The notes beneath the pieces were generated by a model, which ran no database searches, was not told the DNA's origin, and saw nothing but the letters and a program-made list of their open reading frames with translations. 64,000 nucleotides of DNA from assembly GCA_003640385.1 (NCBI GenBank), contig RCAB01000139.1, forward strand, positions 1-64,000, given 5' to 3'. The position numbers were made by a program, and so were the translations under genes. This DNA comes from Setaria digitata. Its lineage: Eukaryota; Nematoda; Chromadorea; Rhabditida; Setariidae. Below, one piece after another: positions 49,608-60,765 of the stretch (the stretch's first letter is position 1; each line of letters opens with the position of its first letter).

Positions 49608-50756
49608 AGTTGTTTGATAACCATCAAAATTGGAAATTTGATCTTCCCCAAATTATCACTCCAAATGATTACGTAAATATGATCGGAGAGGAAGTTTGTT
49701 TGTTCCTAAGAGACAGACTGACCGTACCTTTTACGGAACGCATTCATCGTACTTCTTGCACAACTTCAGAATTTCATTTCCTTTCTTTCTTTTTTAAAGA
49801 TATATTGGTCGAGGAATTTTTTTTTTTTAAATTACGAATGGTAGAATACGGCAACAAAAGGCGTCAAGCTGTGATAGTAGTGATAGAATTGGTGTAATGA
49901 TTGTAGTAGTACAGGCAGTAGTGGGAATAGTTGTTGTAGTATTCTGTTTGAATATCTTGACGGCGATGAAGACAAGCTTGTGGTTTGAAAAGGGCGACAC
50001 CTATCATGGATTATATTCTTTTTGTAAAAAAATGAAAAAAAAGATAAGATTCTCCAGAAGTATTACAACGATGATCAACTGGTCAGTTTATCAACGGGAA
50101 AGGATTAGATCTAATTGGGCGTATTTCAATTTGACAACTGTGAATTGATGAACGAAAAAATTCTAAAGGTTCAGAGGGCATTGAGCGTCAGTAAACTGAG
50201 AAATTTTAAAAAATCGACTTTCAGAACGTATACATCTGCAAGTTCGCATCCGCATTAATATATATTCTGTAAGTGGCTTATGCAATCAAGTATGTTCCAA
50301 ACAGATCTACTTCGAACAACAAATACTTAGCACACTTGAGTCAAACGTAATAAAACTTAGGAATTTTTAGTTATATGATGTAGTAGAAATGACTTTATCC
50401 AACCGACTACAATTTGTTTCTTTTTATTTGGTTATTCCGTACTTCTGGGCAGGTTTTTTTCCTGAAAAATGAAAAATGAATTCAATTCTAAGCTTAGTTT
50501 AGAGGGTTTGACTAAATGTATGTGCATTCTGGTATTTCTAACTCTTGAAAATGAAAACTAACTGACAATGACTAGTTCAAACAAAATTACTCCACTTATA
50601 TACTAAGTGCTGGGAAGTTAGTCATTCCTTTAAAGATGCATGTTTTTACTAAGATTTCACAAATCTATCAGGATTTCGCTCTTCCAGATAAGCCATTGCG
50701 TGCAACAGATTACGAAATTAAAGAAAATTAACACCTTGGGAACTTCGAAAGATTAT

Positions 50757-51348
50757 TTAAAATGAGCTGAATAACTCAATTAAAACATTTGGTGGGACAA
50801 CTATCACTTCCATTAATGAGCTCAGATCATAATAAATTGTAATTTGGTAATGTGTCCAAAACAGTTCGTTTGTACAATCAGCAGTGAAATTAACGGTGAT
50901 AAGAGGATGTTGCACATTGTGTAATGGTGAGTTAACCAATTTGCTTATCACTGATAAAATAACAGTATTCGAACCCGACAGATAGAAGGGAACAGTAGAT
51001 AGTCGTCACTCTTCACTCAGTAAGAAATGAGCTAATTTTATCACTTATCTTTCAGATATGATAAGAGCAAAATAGAATTAATCGACTGCATTAGTACTGA
51101 AGTACACAGAGAGTACCAATTTGCCACTGATAATATTAGTAGTGACTGCTTATCGATTCTCATTATCCTTTAAATATCTCCATCACCTTTGTTAATTTTG
51201 AACAATGGAAAGCAAAAAGATAATCATGGTCATTACGAGGACGTGGTGATACGTAAGCAGTGATAAGATAAGGTAAGTGACAGGTCAGCAGTAGTACCAG
51301 AGTGTTATTTCCCAAGGAAAGAATCATATTGCTCCGCCTATGCGTCAT
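50757..51348 (-). CDS. Hydrophobic protein, two-exon model (secreted peptide or end of a 7-TM receptor)
   Basis: Exons 51237-51348 and 50757-50950 join in phase 1 (101 residues), with ATG at 51348 and TAA at 50757. The first exon contains a hydrophobic helix (NTLVLLLTCHLPYLITAYV) that could be a signal peptide or a membrane helix. The open frame continues upstream of this ATG for about 65 more codons (to roughly 51490), so the start may be internal. The second exon has one N-F-T sequon, a Cys and a moderately hydrophobic end (LSSLMEVIVVPPNVLIELF). The order LTCHLPYLIT then FW...YYDLSSLMEV recalls helices 6 and 7 of peptide GPCRs, with the NPxxY region altered; this is a weak impression. Confidence 0.35.
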
Positions 51349-52426
51349 CAAAGGAGGCACGCCTCCGAGCTTGGAATAAAGGGATCTCAATTCATGCAAC
51401 CGTGTCTCGCTGGCTGGCGGCGTGAATGACGTGTTCTTCTGGCCCAGTCTCGAAGTGGCGTCGAGCTTAGATGGGACTCCCTTTTTTACTTACTTTCTAT
51501 GAGTAGCACATCCATGCGTAACATCGATAAGAATTGGCCACTGAAGGGTAGGATGCATCGTCCAGTGGCTTATTTATATTCTGTCAGTTAGTTGAATTAA
51601 TACACATTTTATGGCTTTACGTGGTCAGTCTCTCCTTTTGTCCCTTTTTCCAACCCTTCTGTCCATTCCGTCTCTCTTCCCTTCTCTAACTGAAGGGGTT
51701 TTCATCATGTGTAAAATATTAATCAGTTGGAACCGGTTGAGATGCTTCGAATTTTGGCGAAATAACGAAATGGACTAATTTTGAACATTTCTTCGCGGAG
51801 TGGCCTTATCACATTGCTCGCTCCTGTAAATGCACGTATTCGGATGAAGAAATTATTTATGCTTAAGAGGGACTTGATGCTAAGACTGAAAAAATATGTT
51901 AGATGGAGTCGTTGACGTGCCTTCTTCAGAATCCAATCAGACTGATTTTTATAACTGAGAAGTATGCATGGCTTACTGACACATTAAACATCTAGCTTGC
52001 GTTACGTAAACAAACATGAAATGTGCGTGACTTTGAATTGCAGCATCGGAAATCCCGAAATTCCAGACCCGGAATTTCGCTGGAAATTTAAAAATGATTA
52101 TTAGCGTCAGACAGGCTGGATACAAGTGAATGAAATCAAAGAACTGAACTTCAGCGATAATTTAGATGTCGTTTCATTTAAAATCAATTTGGCCAAAAAT
52201 AATTAAATTCAGTCGGGAACACTTACTGCAGATCCCATTTTATTCTTCGCACGTCTTGACAACAAAAAAAAAGTACGAATGGAACATTCTGAACAGCATA
52301 AAAAAGATGAATTAAGGTGAACCATTAACGATAATTTCAAATGACAACATTTGCAAAATTATAAGAAGTTATACAGATCATCTGTGAAAAGTTCAGAAAA
52401 ATAGAATTTATTGGTTTAATTTCAGA

Positions 52427-53863
52427 TTATTTATTCAGGGTGTTGTTCTTTGTGAGCTCATTTTCAATGGCAGCTTCAGCATTTTGTTGAAATCGTTCTG
52501 ATGCTAGAAATACTGAATCGATCAAGTTAGCGTCGAATGTTCTGCCTTGTCTTATATTGTCCACAATAATATTCAGAATTCTAAATAGAATCTTTCGTGA
52601 AGACATGTAGTGAATCTTGCCGAGTCTAAAACTATTTGACTCTGCTAACGACACCCCGGTCAAAGTTATTTCCACACTTTGACGCCTAAATATTATCAAA
52701 ACTTACTGAATTCTCCAAATTTTGTGAAATAAAAAAAAAGGATAACCTTGCTAAAGCTAGCATTGATTGCAACACATAATCAGGGCCCATATTATCACTT
52801 CGTATCAACGATAATTGAAAAAATTCTTGTAAGTCTCTAGCCCAACTGCAATGTATAAGAATTTAATCTTAACTACAGATCTAATATTGGATACAATCTG
52901 CTATGGGACTAACTCTTAAACCAATTCAATGAGCAATACTACCAATTCCAGAACATGGGTTGAAATTAATTGATATTTGATGTGACGAGCTTAATCTTAA
53001 CTGATTATTTTGTTAGCATTCCATCATTGAACTTTCTTGAACAATTCATCCGATCTATTTTTTACATTGATTATATTGTGTTATGGGACTTCTGGATGCG
53101 CTTTGCTTAGAAAGGATTAAGTTATTAGAGAGTGATACCTGTTCTCAGGCTGAGATAAATCCGCAGTTGTATTTAAATACAACTGATGCTCACACTCAAT
53201 ATCCACTGCCCTCGAATCACGCGGCAGATGACCAAATGGCGGCAATAAGCTCCTAGAAGATGGTGATACTTCGACAATGAAATTAGGATCCACTGATGTT
53301 GAGGGACTATTACCATTCAAAATGACATTTGACTCTGCAAAGATTTCGGAAATTGGATTCACATGATCTGATGTTGCAAGAGTCTCGGAAACTGGATTTA
53401 CAGGACGTGACTGATCTTGAATAGTTGGAGGTGCAGAAAGCTGCGAGGCAGATAAGTCAAACAAGAGGTCAGAATCTGGAGATCTTTGAGGTAACCTACA
53501 CGGTGCTGAAAAAACTCCCATCGGTGATATTCTAAATCCATTTGAGTTTCTAACACTCACAGCAACAGAATTGGTTGCAATGGAGATTTCTGGATATAAG
53601 TAATCAGAAAGATGGTAAGTTGCCTGTGGACGGACTATATTTTGTAAAGTTGGAGGTATGTTGCTTATCACCGGCAACGTTGATTCCTCTCGACGACCAG
53701 ACGGAGAATTGCTGGAACAGACTGCAGAATGACTAATAGGCGTTGCTGGTAACGAATCTTCAGCGACATTTCTGGATTCAGTTGAACGATTTCGCACAGA
53801 ACTGGCCTGATCGCAATATGAAGGGGGATGTGACGTTTGGCGAGATGTAATCTTTTTAGACAT
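52427..53863 (-). CDS. Uncharacterised 360-residue Ser/Pro-rich protein with helical C-terminus
   Basis: Exons 53139-53863, 52747-52845 and 52427-52685 join in phase (1083 nt). ATG at 53863 lies seven bases after an acceptor (ttcgttcag, exon start 53870), consistent with trans-splicing; an earlier ATG at 53905 is followed directly by that acceptor and is not favoured. Residues 1-242 are Ser/Pro/Thr-rich, probably disordered, with a short internal repeat (PVSETLATSDHVNPISEIFAES region). Residues 243-360 are helical and hydrophobic-patterned (WARDLQEFFQLSLIRSDNMG, then ILFRILNIIVDNIRQGR), suggesting a folded domain, and end in an acidic/Asn tail. No transmembrane segment is present. I do not recognise the family; it could be nematode-specific. 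Confidence 0.75.
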
Positions 53864-53870
53864 CGAAATC

Positions 53871-54995
53871 CTGAACGAATTAACTTTCCACCTACCATGA
53901 TACAAAGTAGAATGACTTACTACGCTTCTATGTAGTTATGAATAACCGCGAGAAAATTTCTGTCACTCAAATCTGTATTAATTGGAAGTTAGCAACAGAT
54001 CCTTGTTAGACTAAACGTAGTGAATGGATACTTCCTGATTGCTGATATGCAAAAATGCATAAAGGAGGAGAGGAACAAGGAATATCAGTGATTCCAAGCG
54101 ATGAATATGAATATCGGAACAACGTGATATCATTATTACTGGTGGGGAATGAAGCCTAAATTGGGTATGAATTTGAACAAAAAATCAGTTCTCTTACAAA
54201 AAAAAAAAAAAGAAAGAAAAACAAAAAAGCGAAAATAATGTATTTGATCGAGCTTAGGCTTGAAAAATCTTAAAACAGGCAAACAAAAGAAATAAATACT
54301 TTCTTCTCAGCACCATTCAATGTTGCAATTGAGACAAGTCAATGCGGCAATTGGCAGAAATACTAATGCATAGGTAATAGTCCTGACATTGGAAAGTCAT
54401 TTGTTAATAAATTACCAAACTTAAAATCCTATACAGTGGTAACTAGTCGGCATGAGTTCGATCATTGAGAAATGTTCTTTTATAGAAGTCTTTCCCGTGT
54501 AATATTCCCGCCTCTTGCTCTTTGGTATGACCAGTGAATATTCTGGAAATCCGCTTTCCAAACTATGAAATTGCAGTCATTTTCTTATCCGTCTGTAATT
54601 AGCTTCATAACAATATCTTCTTTGTCCATCTTTTTTCTGCTCCTAACAGGAACACAATTTTCACGACATAAAAAACCCAGTTTTAAGTGCCTCCATATGA
54701 GACTGGAATCCTATCAAGAATTTGAGGCTAAAAGTTAGACATACTGTGATGGACACATTATTTAAGAACTTTATATATTAGAAGTAAGATAGTTCTATGT
54801 CACAATCGATGAAAAGTTAGAAGTTAAACAATAACGAAAATGTCCCATAATTTGTAATCTTATAAGGAGTGTAACGGAGTAAGTGCAACATTTTCATTAC
54901 TGTTTAACTTTTAACTTTTCGAAAAGATTGGGCAATGCTTATGTAATTTCACTTCATCATTTAACTTACAATAATTCAAGATTTACAATTCTCAA
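53871..54995. other. Intergenic between the 360-residue gene and WASHC3/ddl-1
   Basis: About 1.1 kb including the 3' flank of ddl-1 and the presumed outron of the 360-residue gene. It holds an A/G-rich run at 54199-54230; no gene is seen. Confidence 0.45.
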
Positions 54996-56610
54996 TCACG
55001 TGTCACTGAAAGACGATGTAGAATTGAGATCGTCATCGGCACTTGTTGATGCTTTCTCTTCGGCAGTAATCCCAGCATCTTTCGGAAATTCAGAGAGTGC
55101 ATCTGGTGTCCTGCAGCAATTTGAGAGTTAATTCAAATTTTAAGAAAATTTCTAAGATTGCTCCGCTTAATTTGTGATCTCGATTTGTACAGAGAATCAT
55201 CTGCTATCAAATGCCTGGAATTTGCTTGAAACTTACTCAGAGATGTCACACTTCGACATCACTCACTCACTTGGTATTCCTCCAACAAGTATCGGTTAAG
55301 GGACTTCGTCGATAAATGTTAAATAATAGTATTAGAAGCATATTTAAGATTTCACTACGTCAGAAAAGGCGTAAAAATTAAACGTAAAAATTATACATAT
55401 GCAGAATTGCAGGATCTACTCCTTGATTTGCCATTTTCTGCTTTACCGCACATTCGGGTACCCCCTAAATTATGAAGAAAGCTCCAGCAGTAATAAAAAC
55501 TATAGTGAATCGCGAATCAGATAGTAGCAAAAAGTGTAGCAAGAATTTTAAGCGAACTCTACTGTAACAATATAACTAATATGCAGTTAGATTTAAAAAA
55601 TGACTGACAGGAAATACGAGCTACAATTGTTTTTTTTTTGTCCAGGGAATTAGCAGGATATTAACAAACCATTTTAAGCATTTTGAAATAAATAGCATAA
55701 TGAGGGACTTCTCGAATAGGACAATGATTGTGTTCTGCAGAGAATCCTTTTGAAGATGATGAATCTTGCGGTTTTCCAACAGTTTCAATAGAGTTAGAAG
55801 TAACTAAAGCTTCTGAATCAACTGTCTTACTGCTCTCAACACTTCCACTCTGAAAACACTTTGAAAGATTCCACGCCATTTTTAGAACGTAAGAAAACTG
55901 AGAATGACATTTTCAAATAAAAGCGATCTGAATCGCTGAAAGTGTCATATTGTTAGCAATATAAAATGCACTTTCAAAATATTTCCTACCGCATTTTTGT
56001 CAAAAAATGGATCAGCATTATCGGAATATGGCTTTTCTGGTAGTTCACTAGCTCTTGGAACTTTAGTCTGTTGTAAACCTGGAACGCTGTCCAACTAAAA
56101 AAAATCCATCTAAATTGTATTGTTTTCGCATTAGGGTAATATTGAAACCAATCGAAATCATTTACTCGACGTACTTAATAAGCGTCGACTAAGCTTAAGT
56201 GTATCACTGACAAGGATTACTTTAAGCTCCAGAAGTTTCAACTCCACTTCAACTCGACTCACACGTCTTTCCATGTCGACAATTTTCTGTTCAACATTGG
56301 AGACGAAACTTTGTAGCAACTGAACATTCCTTATGATAAAATAATTAACAAATGCAACAATTTGCTTCGTTTCGAGCGGTTTCATCTAAAATTTTGTTTT
56401 TTACCGGAATCAAGCATTCTGTCACTTCACTGTCAAATGCTTATTCCATAACTTCAAGCCATAACTAATTCACTTCTTAGTATAGTAAAAAACATAGCAC
56501 ACGCTGCAGGACATGTTTTATTAGGTTCAGTAATATCAATTTAATTGTAAGACACTTGCCTGGAGCACATTGAGATCTACACCGATGAAATTCACACCGA
56601 ACTCTTCCAT
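54996..56610 (-). CDS. ddl-1: WASH complex subunit 3 (CCDC53), worm DDL-1
   Basis: Exons 56560-56610, 56221-56385, 55990-56094, 55670-55849, 55397-55464 and 54996-55110 join in phase (227 residues; human WASHC3 194). Landmarks shared with human: the N-terminal GVDL, KQIVAFVNYFI (human KRTVAFLNQFV), the coiled coil around VEQKIVDMERRVSRVEVELK, SVPGL, the HYAIYFKMLKMGVPECAV block (human RYARYLKMVQVGVPVMAI), KMANQGVDP, and the acidic end SSFSD. It acts in the WASH complex, which drives actin assembly for endosomal sorting; worm DDL-1 was also reported to bind HSF-1. ATG at 56610 sits six bases after an acceptor (ctccttcactcag). Intron 1 has a GC donor (CAG|gcaagt). The middle (residues about 108-150) is Ser/Glu-rich and diverged. 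Confidence 0.9.
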
Positions 56611-56750
56611 TTTGCACTGAGTGAAGGAGCACTTTGTCGCAAACCTTCAACATTAACTTCAAGCAGCTTCCCGAAGAAATCTACACTTCCTTTCGCTTCG
56701 TGCCTCCTAGATGGTAATTCCTCAACAAAAGACTTGTTGGAAAACTCCAT
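56595..56750 (-). CDS. 52-residue ORF overlapping the ddl-1 start in another frame
   Basis: ATG at 56750, immediately after an acceptor-like ctcagctag, opens 52 codons (MEFSNKSFVEELPSRRHEAK, then VDFFGKLLEVNVEGLRQSA) that stop at a TGA inside the ddl-1 coding start, overlapping it by about 16 nt in a different frame. Composition is protein-like rather than AT-random. It may be a separate upstream cistron with its own splice acceptor, a long upstream ORF controlling ddl-1, or an alternative first exon (a gttaat donor follows LLE). It is unidentified. Confidence 0.4.
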
Positions 56751-57475
56751 CTAGCTGAGCTTAAACAACAAAACACCTTTTTGAAATAAGCGACACTTTT
56801 CAAACTTTGCAAACTTGACCTGTAACAGGATACAACACCGAAAATACTAAAATACCACTTTATTCTTCACGAATATAATAAAGAATAAACAGGTTCTCCT
56901 CGTTTTTCCTTTAGAAATACACTTCGAGTGCAACGGTATCACTTGAATTTATTGTAATTCACACCTTAACAAAGCAAAAGTAATCGAACGTAAACAAGAA
57001 ATTAGTTGTTTAAAATGAAAAAATGATGACCTTTAGAACCGAGGAAGATAAATGAATGATAGGACACAGGTGAAAAAATAAATCAAAGACACAAGAATAC
57101 GAATGAAAAACGATGAAATCTAAGTGAAACAATTATGAGTAATATATTTAGCAAACAATATTAGTTCACAGCAACAATTAGATTAAAAAAATGGGAACGA
57201 GCAATAAAATAACAGATTTCACGAGAACAGTTCATGTATTTAACTTTGAGCAAGCAACAAAAATTACGACCGAAAAAAAAGATATATAAGCCATGAAGAG
57301 GTTTTAATTTCCCCTTAAGAAATATAAAAATATGCCTTTAATAAAGTAGACATTACCAAAGGAATTTCTCTAAATAGATTTTAGAAGTACCCTGGAAAAA
57401 TTCCAACTGAAAGTATAATGAGACACTTCGTACAAACTTCGTTTCACAGACGAAGGAAAAAATAATGGCTATAGT
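56751..57475. other. Intergenic between BORCS5 and ddl-1
   Basis: About 725 bp, A-rich on the plus strand; no coding frame. Far longer than the 34-nt gap upstream of BORCS5, so it is more likely to hold the BORCS5 3' end plus a ddl-1 promoter or long outron. Confidence 0.45.
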
Positions 57476-58832
57476 TCAAATAATATTTTTGTCGACTACG
57501 GCTACTTCATCAACAGGTTTGATATGCAAATTAGCTTCATTATTTTCCACAGCATAAGTTCCACTCTCAAGTGCTTGAACAGTTTCACTGCGCCTTCTCT
57601 CTGATGCATCTTTTATAGCACTTATGAAACGACCGATATTTAATACAGAAAGTCGCCTTTGTTCTGGCAAAATTTCATTCAGGTTTTCTGTTATTGGTAT
57701 TAGATCCTCGAAAAGAAACTAAAATTAAAATATGTTAGTAGAAAGTAGATTACTATCTCTAAAGAAGGTTAGTATCTCTTAAAATGTTAAAAGGTTGATA
57801 AGGACAAGCCCATTGAATAATATGCCGTACAATATCCCTCAGAATGTAACAGCAATATCAAAACAGCGTTGTAAGTTAGAGTTATATAAAAGCTTCCACA
57901 CTTATACGGAATAATAGAGAAAATAGGAAAAAGACAGCATACTCGTAAATTTGTGATGTGAGCCTGCAAATCGTTAATTTTCTCCAAATAATTCTGAAAA
58001 CGATCCATCGATTTCTTACGGTCATCGAAATGCATTAACAAAAGAGAAATATTGTGGTCTACCTGAAAATGACAACAATAACGATGATACCCGTCGAAGC
58101 TGAATTCTTAGAATCTGTTCCAAAAAATAAGGAAAAACGCGAATATTTCTGAGGTAAAGGTTAGCCTGCGAAATGTTTTATTTGCCATTATTTCCACTGG
58201 ACATAAAAATTCTACTATAATAAAAGGAGAGAACTGCCCCATCTGAAGTTTTTTACTCAGTATCGAACACTTTCTAAAGCAAGTAAACCAGTAAAAATAT
58301 TAACATCTTTCATCGCATCTCCCAATAATTCTTGCTCGACAGCCACCGTGCTCGCGCATTGTGACAAATGTTCTTGTAAACGATACGAAAATCTTAGCAA
58401 TGTGCGAGCATTGATTTTGAATATCGTTTCGGACAGATCACGTAAACCCGGCTGATTCAGTGCGCTTTTCAAAATTGGATAAAATTTTGGAATTCCCTAG
58501 AAACAAAAAAAAAAAAAAAAAAAAAAAAATGGAAAAGTGTGCTAAATATCATACAGAAGTTTGATCATTTTCGCTAAACATATGTGATGCGCAACCTAAC
58601 AAAGTATTTCACGCCGCAAAGCCTAAAAATATGGAAAAAATATCTAAAAATCAATAGAACTGCTTACCATGAAACGTTTTATAATATCATCATTTTTAGA
58701 ACACGACTGATCTAGTGTTCTTTCCTTTACAACAATTACTTTCCCCTTTGTTTTCGGAACTGATTTTTTGGTCGACAAAAATGAATTTGATAAAGGAATG
58801 TTAATATCACTGCCGCTTTGTCCATTACCCAT
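57476..58832 (-). CDS. BORCS5: BORC complex subunit 5 (BORCS5/LOH12CR1), worm SAM-4
   Basis: Exons 58668-58832, 58305-58496, 57943-58062 and 57476-57718 join in phase 0 throughout (239 residues; human 196). The N-terminus MGNGQS fits the N-myristoylation pattern (Gly2, Ser6), as in human BORCS5 (MGSEQS). Further matches: a polar linker ending KGKVIVVKERT, then IPKFYPILKSAL (human IPTFQPLLKGLL), YRLQEHLSQCASTVAVEQ (human YQDHLHQCAEAVAFDQ), the helix FQNYLEKINDLQAHITNLR, and LIPITENLNEILPEQRRL (human LLDRLNSMLPEGERL). The last 50 residues are worm-specific. BORC sits on lysosomes, recruits Arl8 and kinesin and controls lysosome and synaptic-vesicle-precursor transport. ATG lies four bases after an acceptor (tgtataacag). 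A 25-nt poly(T) tract on this strand precedes exon 2. Confidence 0.9.
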
Positions 58833-58866
58833 ATTTCTGTTATACAACAAAATAATTTAAAAATTT
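58833..58866 (-). promoter_or_regulatory. 34-nt intercistronic region with trans-splice acceptor
   Basis: Between the TGA of the 82-residue gene (58867-58869) and the BORCS5 ATG (58830-58832) lie 34 nt: an AT-rich stretch then ttgttgtataacag followed by aaat. It lacks room for a separate promoter or poly(A) signal and looks like a spliced-leader acceptor within a dicistronic transcript. Confidence 0.55.
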
Positions 58867-59736
58867 TCAAATATGCGATGGCCTTGGATAGTCCAAGAAT
58901 ATACGATCAGTTCCCGTATCAGTCCAACGTTTTTCCAATTCCGCTGCAGATTCCTGGAATAAACAGCTTCGATATTTAAGTGATATTTAAGTAATTGAAG
59001 GAATTTCAAAGGCCAGAGCAAGGACAGGAGAGAAAACAGGGTAAAAAAAGGTAAAGTAACATTAGAGAATAATTGGAGAGAAAAATCAATGTAAACACAC
59101 TTGGCGAAAACTGACGCTTGAAGGCAAGTTTTCAGTTTCTGGATCGGGTAGATGTTCACGTGGTATTTCAATGCTCTCCTTAAATACCCAGACAACCACA
59201 ATATAAGCAAATTATATTCATGCATTGTATAATTTCCGATAAGAAAGCGAAGTTTCGAAAGAAGAAGAAAATGAAAAATGGCATTTTACTTAAAAGTATA
59301 GCTTTTCCAAGTTAATCTGAAATTCTCTCTGATTAATCCTCTTCATTTTTATTAAACTCCAGATATATGCTATGATTTAAATTGGACAAGAAATAACTTG
59401 AATACTACATTTGAAGCTTACTTACTTTATGCATTCTACTTTAACTACATGGTAGTTAAAGTAGAATGCACCCCGCAACACATTTGTAAAATTCCAAAAT
59501 GTCATTTCATAAAAGTTCTATTCATGGATTACATTGGAACTGAGTTCTTAACTAAAATACTCACCAACCTTAGCTAGTTCTCTACTTCCTTAGTGGTTTC
59601 TTTTTTCCCGAATTCAATACAACATATCATCTGTATAAATAATAATGACTACCTTTGGCAGCTGATGAGAAATCCAATCCTTGTCACGTTTATTTAAATT
59701 ATAATCGAGTGATGCGAGAAATGGCACGCGCGACAT
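58867..59736 (-). CDS. Uncharacterised 82-residue protein, upstream cistron of BORCS5
   Basis: Exons 59653-59736, 59101-59178 and 58867-58953, all phase 0. ATG at 59736 follows an acceptor (acattattgcag, exon start 59759) by 23 nt; an out-of-frame ATG lies five bases upstream. The protein is soluble and charged: MSRVPFLASLDYNLNKRDKD, then a Glu/Pro-rich middle (EIPREHLPDPETENLP) and a compact end (ELEKRWTDTGTDRIFLDYP, final RPSHI). No signal, membrane segment or known motif. The exon 2 acceptor (ggtatttaag) is weaker than the others. I do not recognise it; size and composition would suit a small mitochondrial or complex-associated subunit, which is a guess. Its stop is 34 nt before the BORCS5 start. 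Confidence 0.65.
59430..59470. repeat. Perfect 41-bp palindrome (19-bp arms, 3-nt loop)
   Basis: tgcattctactttaactac (59430-59448) is followed by atg and then its exact reverse complement (59452-59470). It lies in intron 1 of the 82-residue gene. Confidence 0.85.
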
Positions 59737-59759
59737 TTCATGAGTTTATCACTTTCACT

Positions 59760-60765
59760 CTGCAATAATGTTATAGTTGAACGGCAATTCCTAGAGTTAG
59801 CTACCTATCTTCCCTACTCTACTGAAAGCGAAGAACTAACGACTACACTGTCGGATTCCTATGTCGCCGCGATGAAAAAATGAACGCTAATTTTCGACCT
59901 ATTAACTTCCCAGCAATGCAGCGAAGCGAAACTAGCGTATGTTACCGATCTAGCAGGAAAAACTACTACTATCAATGGCATGTCAATACTAAATCAATGC
60001 CTTTAAGAGCCGTAAGCTTAAGGCGAAATCCGAAGTAAGCTTGGTCACCTATTTTCGACTTCGGTGATCTTATTATATGACCGAAAATCTGACAAAAAAT
60101 TAAAAAAAGACAGACATTTAGTCAACTCTTGCTGTAGATCAGGTTACAAACCTATAAATATGGACGAAGAAATGAACTAACGATAAAAATGTTTATTGAA
60201 AATGAGAAATAACTAAACAACTAAAAAACACTTCATAAATTCAACCACGAGTAAATTCTCTCCAAAAATCTCTAAAAATTTATAAGCAGATTTACAAAAT
60301 CCCAGAATTTTTGATCAGTAGGAAATGTGAACAAGGTCACGATTCAGAGCAAAAATTAAAAAGGAAAAAAAGACGACCTAAACAGACAGTGAATACACAG
60401 TCATGTCGTATTCATTAAAAGATCAAAAAATATTAACCCAATTTAGAGGAATGAAAAGATTTTTTGAAAAAAAGCATATCAACATATACAAGATTTAAAG
60501 AAAGCACGAGATGAAGAAGCAGTGCGTTAAGATATATAACACTTGGAAACATCAAATTTGCATTTCTCTTCTCCTTCCCACCCTTGCCGTACTTCCCTAA
60601 TTCTCTCCATATCTTTTCAGTACACTCCTTATACATTCTACCAAATATACAAATAACACACAAAAAAAAAGACGTCCAGACAATAAGATCAGAAACTTAT
60701 AGGTACGGAGTTGAAATTTAGTATGAAGCAGACTTTAATCGTAGCTACTCCAATCGAAGATGAAT
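59760..60765. other. Intergenic between the 82-residue gene and GNPNAT1
   Basis: About 1 kb containing the 3' flank of GNPNAT1 and the 5' flank of the 82-residue gene. A 67-codon minus-strand frame from an ATG inside 60433-60663 sits in the probable GNPNAT1 3' UTR and is not supported. Confidence 0.4.

Noticed and set aside
49610..50148. Plus-strand frames just upstream of the MEGF6-like start
   Set aside because: Part reads like protein, but there is no ATG-led start with splice support and it lies in the 5' flank of the opposite-strand gene.
60433..60663. Minus-strand frame after GNPNAT1
   Set aside because: Lies in the probable 3' UTR; no acceptor before its ATG and no homology recognised.
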